From an uncultured Paracoccaceae bacterium (GTDB lineage: Bacteria > Pseudomonadota > Alphaproteobacteria > Rhodobacterales > Rhodobacteraceae), in NCBI GenBank assembly GCA_947499635.1, contig CANMPD010000008.1, positions 1 through 64,000 of the forward strand: a stretch of DNA of 64,000 nucleotides. Reading direction: 5' to 3'. The stretch's first letter is position 1. The number at the start of each line of letters is the position of its first letter. The position numbers and the translations under genes were made by a program. Below the pieces are notes generated by a model, which was not told where the DNA came from, did no database searches, and saw only the letters and a program-made list of their open reading frames with translations. Below are positions 62,588 through 64,000 of the stretch, piece after piece.

Positions 62588-64000
62588 TAGTTTTCTCCCT
62601 CTTGCTCGGGACGCATCAGGTAGCCGGTGACCGAAGCCTCGGGGCGCAGCACTTTTTTGGCGATGGCAATGATCTCGTCCTCGGTGATGGATTGCAACAC
62701 GCGCGGCCAGTCTTCGACATCTTGAACCGTCAAGCCAGAGGCCAATGCGCGGCCATAGCGATTGGCAATACGATCCACATCGTCGCGTTCATAGATTTCA
62801 GACGCGCGCAATTGCAGCTTAATCCGTTCCAATTGCTCCGAATCGACGCCATCAGCCAAGAATGTTTCAAACGTCCGATCCAACGCGGCTTCTGCCTCTT
62901 CAAGAGAGACACCCTGTGCGGGAACGATCACCAGACCAAAGGTGGTTTGGTCCAGCGAGACGCCGGAATAAAATGCACCGGTATAGACGGCGAGTTGTTC
63001 GTCAAATTGCAAAGCATTGGCCAGATAGGACGTGTTTCCACCGCCCAAAAGCTGGGACAACAGGAACAGGGCGGCGGCCTCGGCCTGCTCGCCGCTGTTG
63101 CGCTCGGGGGCGAGATAGGTGCGCTGGACATAAGGCTGCGCCACGCGACTGTCTGTATAGGTCAGCCGCCGCGGCGCGATTTGCGGTGGTTCCTGACTGC
63201 GAAAGCGTTCTGCTGGCAGGTCTGGATTGGCAGGGATCACACCGTAATAGGTTTCCGCCAAATCGCGCACCTCTTGGGTGGTCACATCGCCTGAAACCAC
63301 AAGGATCGCGTTATTGGGCGCATAGTTCAGCGCATAAAACGACAAGGCATCCTCGCGCGACAGCTCTTCCATTTCGTGACGCCAACCGATGACAGGCTGA
63401 CCATAACGATGGTTCAGAAACTGCGTCACACGCATTTGTTCGCCAAACAATGCGCGGGGATCGCTGTCGGTGCGCTGGTTGCGCTCCTCTAGGATCACCT
63501 CGCGTTCGGTTCTGATGTCGTCTTCGCTGAGACGCAAATTGCGCATACGGTCGCTTTCCATCTGCATCATCAACTCAAGCCGATCAGAGGCGACGCGTTG
63601 GAAATAGGCCGTGTAGTCATAGCTGGTAAAGGCGTTGTCCCGCCCGCCATTGCGCGCCACAATTGCCGAAAGTTCCCCTGGTGCAAGGGTATCCGTGCCT
63701 TTGAACAAGAGATGTTCAAGAAAATGCGCCACCCCAGATTCACCCGGTGGTTCATCTGCGGACCCGGCGCGATACCAAACCATTTGCTGCACCACTGGCG
63801 CGCGGTGGTCTTCGATCACCACAACCTGCATGCCATTGTCTAGGGTGAACGACTGTACCAAATCTTGCGATGCCGTTTTCGCGGCGGGCGCCACTGGCGC
63901 GGCCTCTTGAGCAAGAGCGGGAAGGCTGACTGTCGCCATCATCGGGACTGCAAATATAGCAGTCGTCGCCATAAACTGGCGTAAAACGCTGGGGAGAGAG
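62587..64000 (-). CDS. M16 family zinc metallopeptidase, 5' end outside window
   Basis: At least 461 aa. The zinc motif HFLEH is in GVAHFLEHLLFKGTD at about residues 81-92 (counted from the ATG at 63972), followed by NGGRDNAFTSYDYTAYF and the downstream Glu of RTEREVILEERNQR, so the site is complete. A signal-like stretch (AIFAVPMMATVSLPALAQE) precedes it. The frame stays open upstream to the edge, with PSVLRQF before the ATG giving a proper basic n-region, so the true start is probably outside the window. Partner of the inactive M16 gene downstream. Confidence 0.92.
   Translation of the reverse strand, partial: SLPSVLRQFMATTAIFAVPMMATVSLPALAQEAAPVAPAAKTASQDLVQSFTLDNGMQVVVIEDHRAPVVQQMVWYRAGSADEPPGESGVAHFLEHLLFKGTDTLAPGELSAIVARNGGRDNAFTSYDYTAYFQRVASDRLELMMQMESDRMRNLRLSEDDIRTEREVILEERNQRTDSDPRALFGEQMRVTQFLNHRYGQPVIGWRHEMEELSREDALSFYALNYAPNNAILVVSGDVTTQEVRDLAETYYGVIPANPDLPAERFRSQEPPQIAPRRLTYTDSRVAQPYVQRTYLAPERNSGEQAEAAALFLLSQLLGGGNTSYLANALQFDEQLAVYTGAFYSGVSLDQTTFGLVIVPAQGVSLEEAEAALDRTFETFLADGVDSEQLERIKLQLRASEIYERDDVDRIANRYGRALASGLTVQDVEDWPRVLQSITEDEIIAIAKKVLRPEASVTGYLMRPEQEGEN

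Overview
The window looks like a chromosomal segment of a marine alphaproteobacterium of the Rhodobacteraceae (Roseobacter group). This is inferred from gene content and order and not from any search: a SPOR protein/dac/tmk/holB/tatD/metallo-hydrolase cluster, an rsmE/membrane protein/gshA cluster, a deoC-ALDH16 pair, a DinB polymerase with an N-terminal Cys4 knuckle, a 41-aa bL36 beside a tRNA, and a tricarboxylate (Tct) uptake locus. Coding density is high, base composition is moderately GC-rich, and most genes sit in short operons with overlapping start and stop codons. No CRISPR array, complete prophage or complete insertion sequence was seen.

Layout. 1-1.66 kb: the end of an RTX calcium-binding protein, an isolated membrane protein bracketed by a 24-nt repeat, and the C-terminal remnant of a tyrosine recombinase lying against tRNA-Ser(TGA), which reads as the scar of an old genomic island. 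1.9-8.5 kb: cell-wall and DNA-metabolism operon (SPOR lipoprotein, D,D-carboxypeptidase, tmk, holB, tatD, PhnP-like hydrolase), then an AEC transporter. 8.5-18.3 kb: CHASE hybrid kinase, solitary fused peptide-ABC ATPase, LysR regulator, OmpA-like protein, acetyltransferase, CinA-type protein, sfsA, map. 18.4-24.6 kb: tctCBA facing a divergent response regulator, histidine kinase and periplasmic binding protein. 24.7-31.3 kb: clpB with a heat-shock-like promoter, pyrF, Nudix hydrolase, dinB, N-formylglutamate amidohydrolase. 31.5-38.1 kb: tRNA-Val, rpmJ, gshA, a membrane protein, rsmE, ubiA, a large BON/OmpA protein with a coiled-coil partner.

38.1-50.3 kb: two SDR oxidoreductases around a TetR regulator with palindromic operator candidates, moaE-moaD-pgsA, a ferric-iron binding protein and permease with no ATPase nearby, a low-complexity two-TM protein, a miniature WGR protein, a soluble PAS kinase, rmuC and mutL. 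50.7-54.0 kb: deoC and an ALDH16-type fused aldehyde dehydrogenase, which together would turn deoxyribose 5-phosphate into glyceraldehyde 3-phosphate and acetate. 54.3-57.5 kb: accessory-looking genes (YrbL-like protein, four-TM protein, stand-alone DnaB-like ATPase, histidine phosphatase). 57.5-64 kb: a hairpin-dense non-coding interval, a SulP anion transporter, a small secreted EF-hand protein, a VOC protein and a pair of M16 peptidases, one with and one without the catalytic motif; the latter runs off the window.

The best candidates for something new are the Tct locus, where a binding protein is translationally coupled to the sensor kinase; the structured non-coding interval near 57.6 kb; the possible small RNA near 28.5 kb; and the unassigned small genes at 44.9-45.9 kb and 55-56.8 kb.
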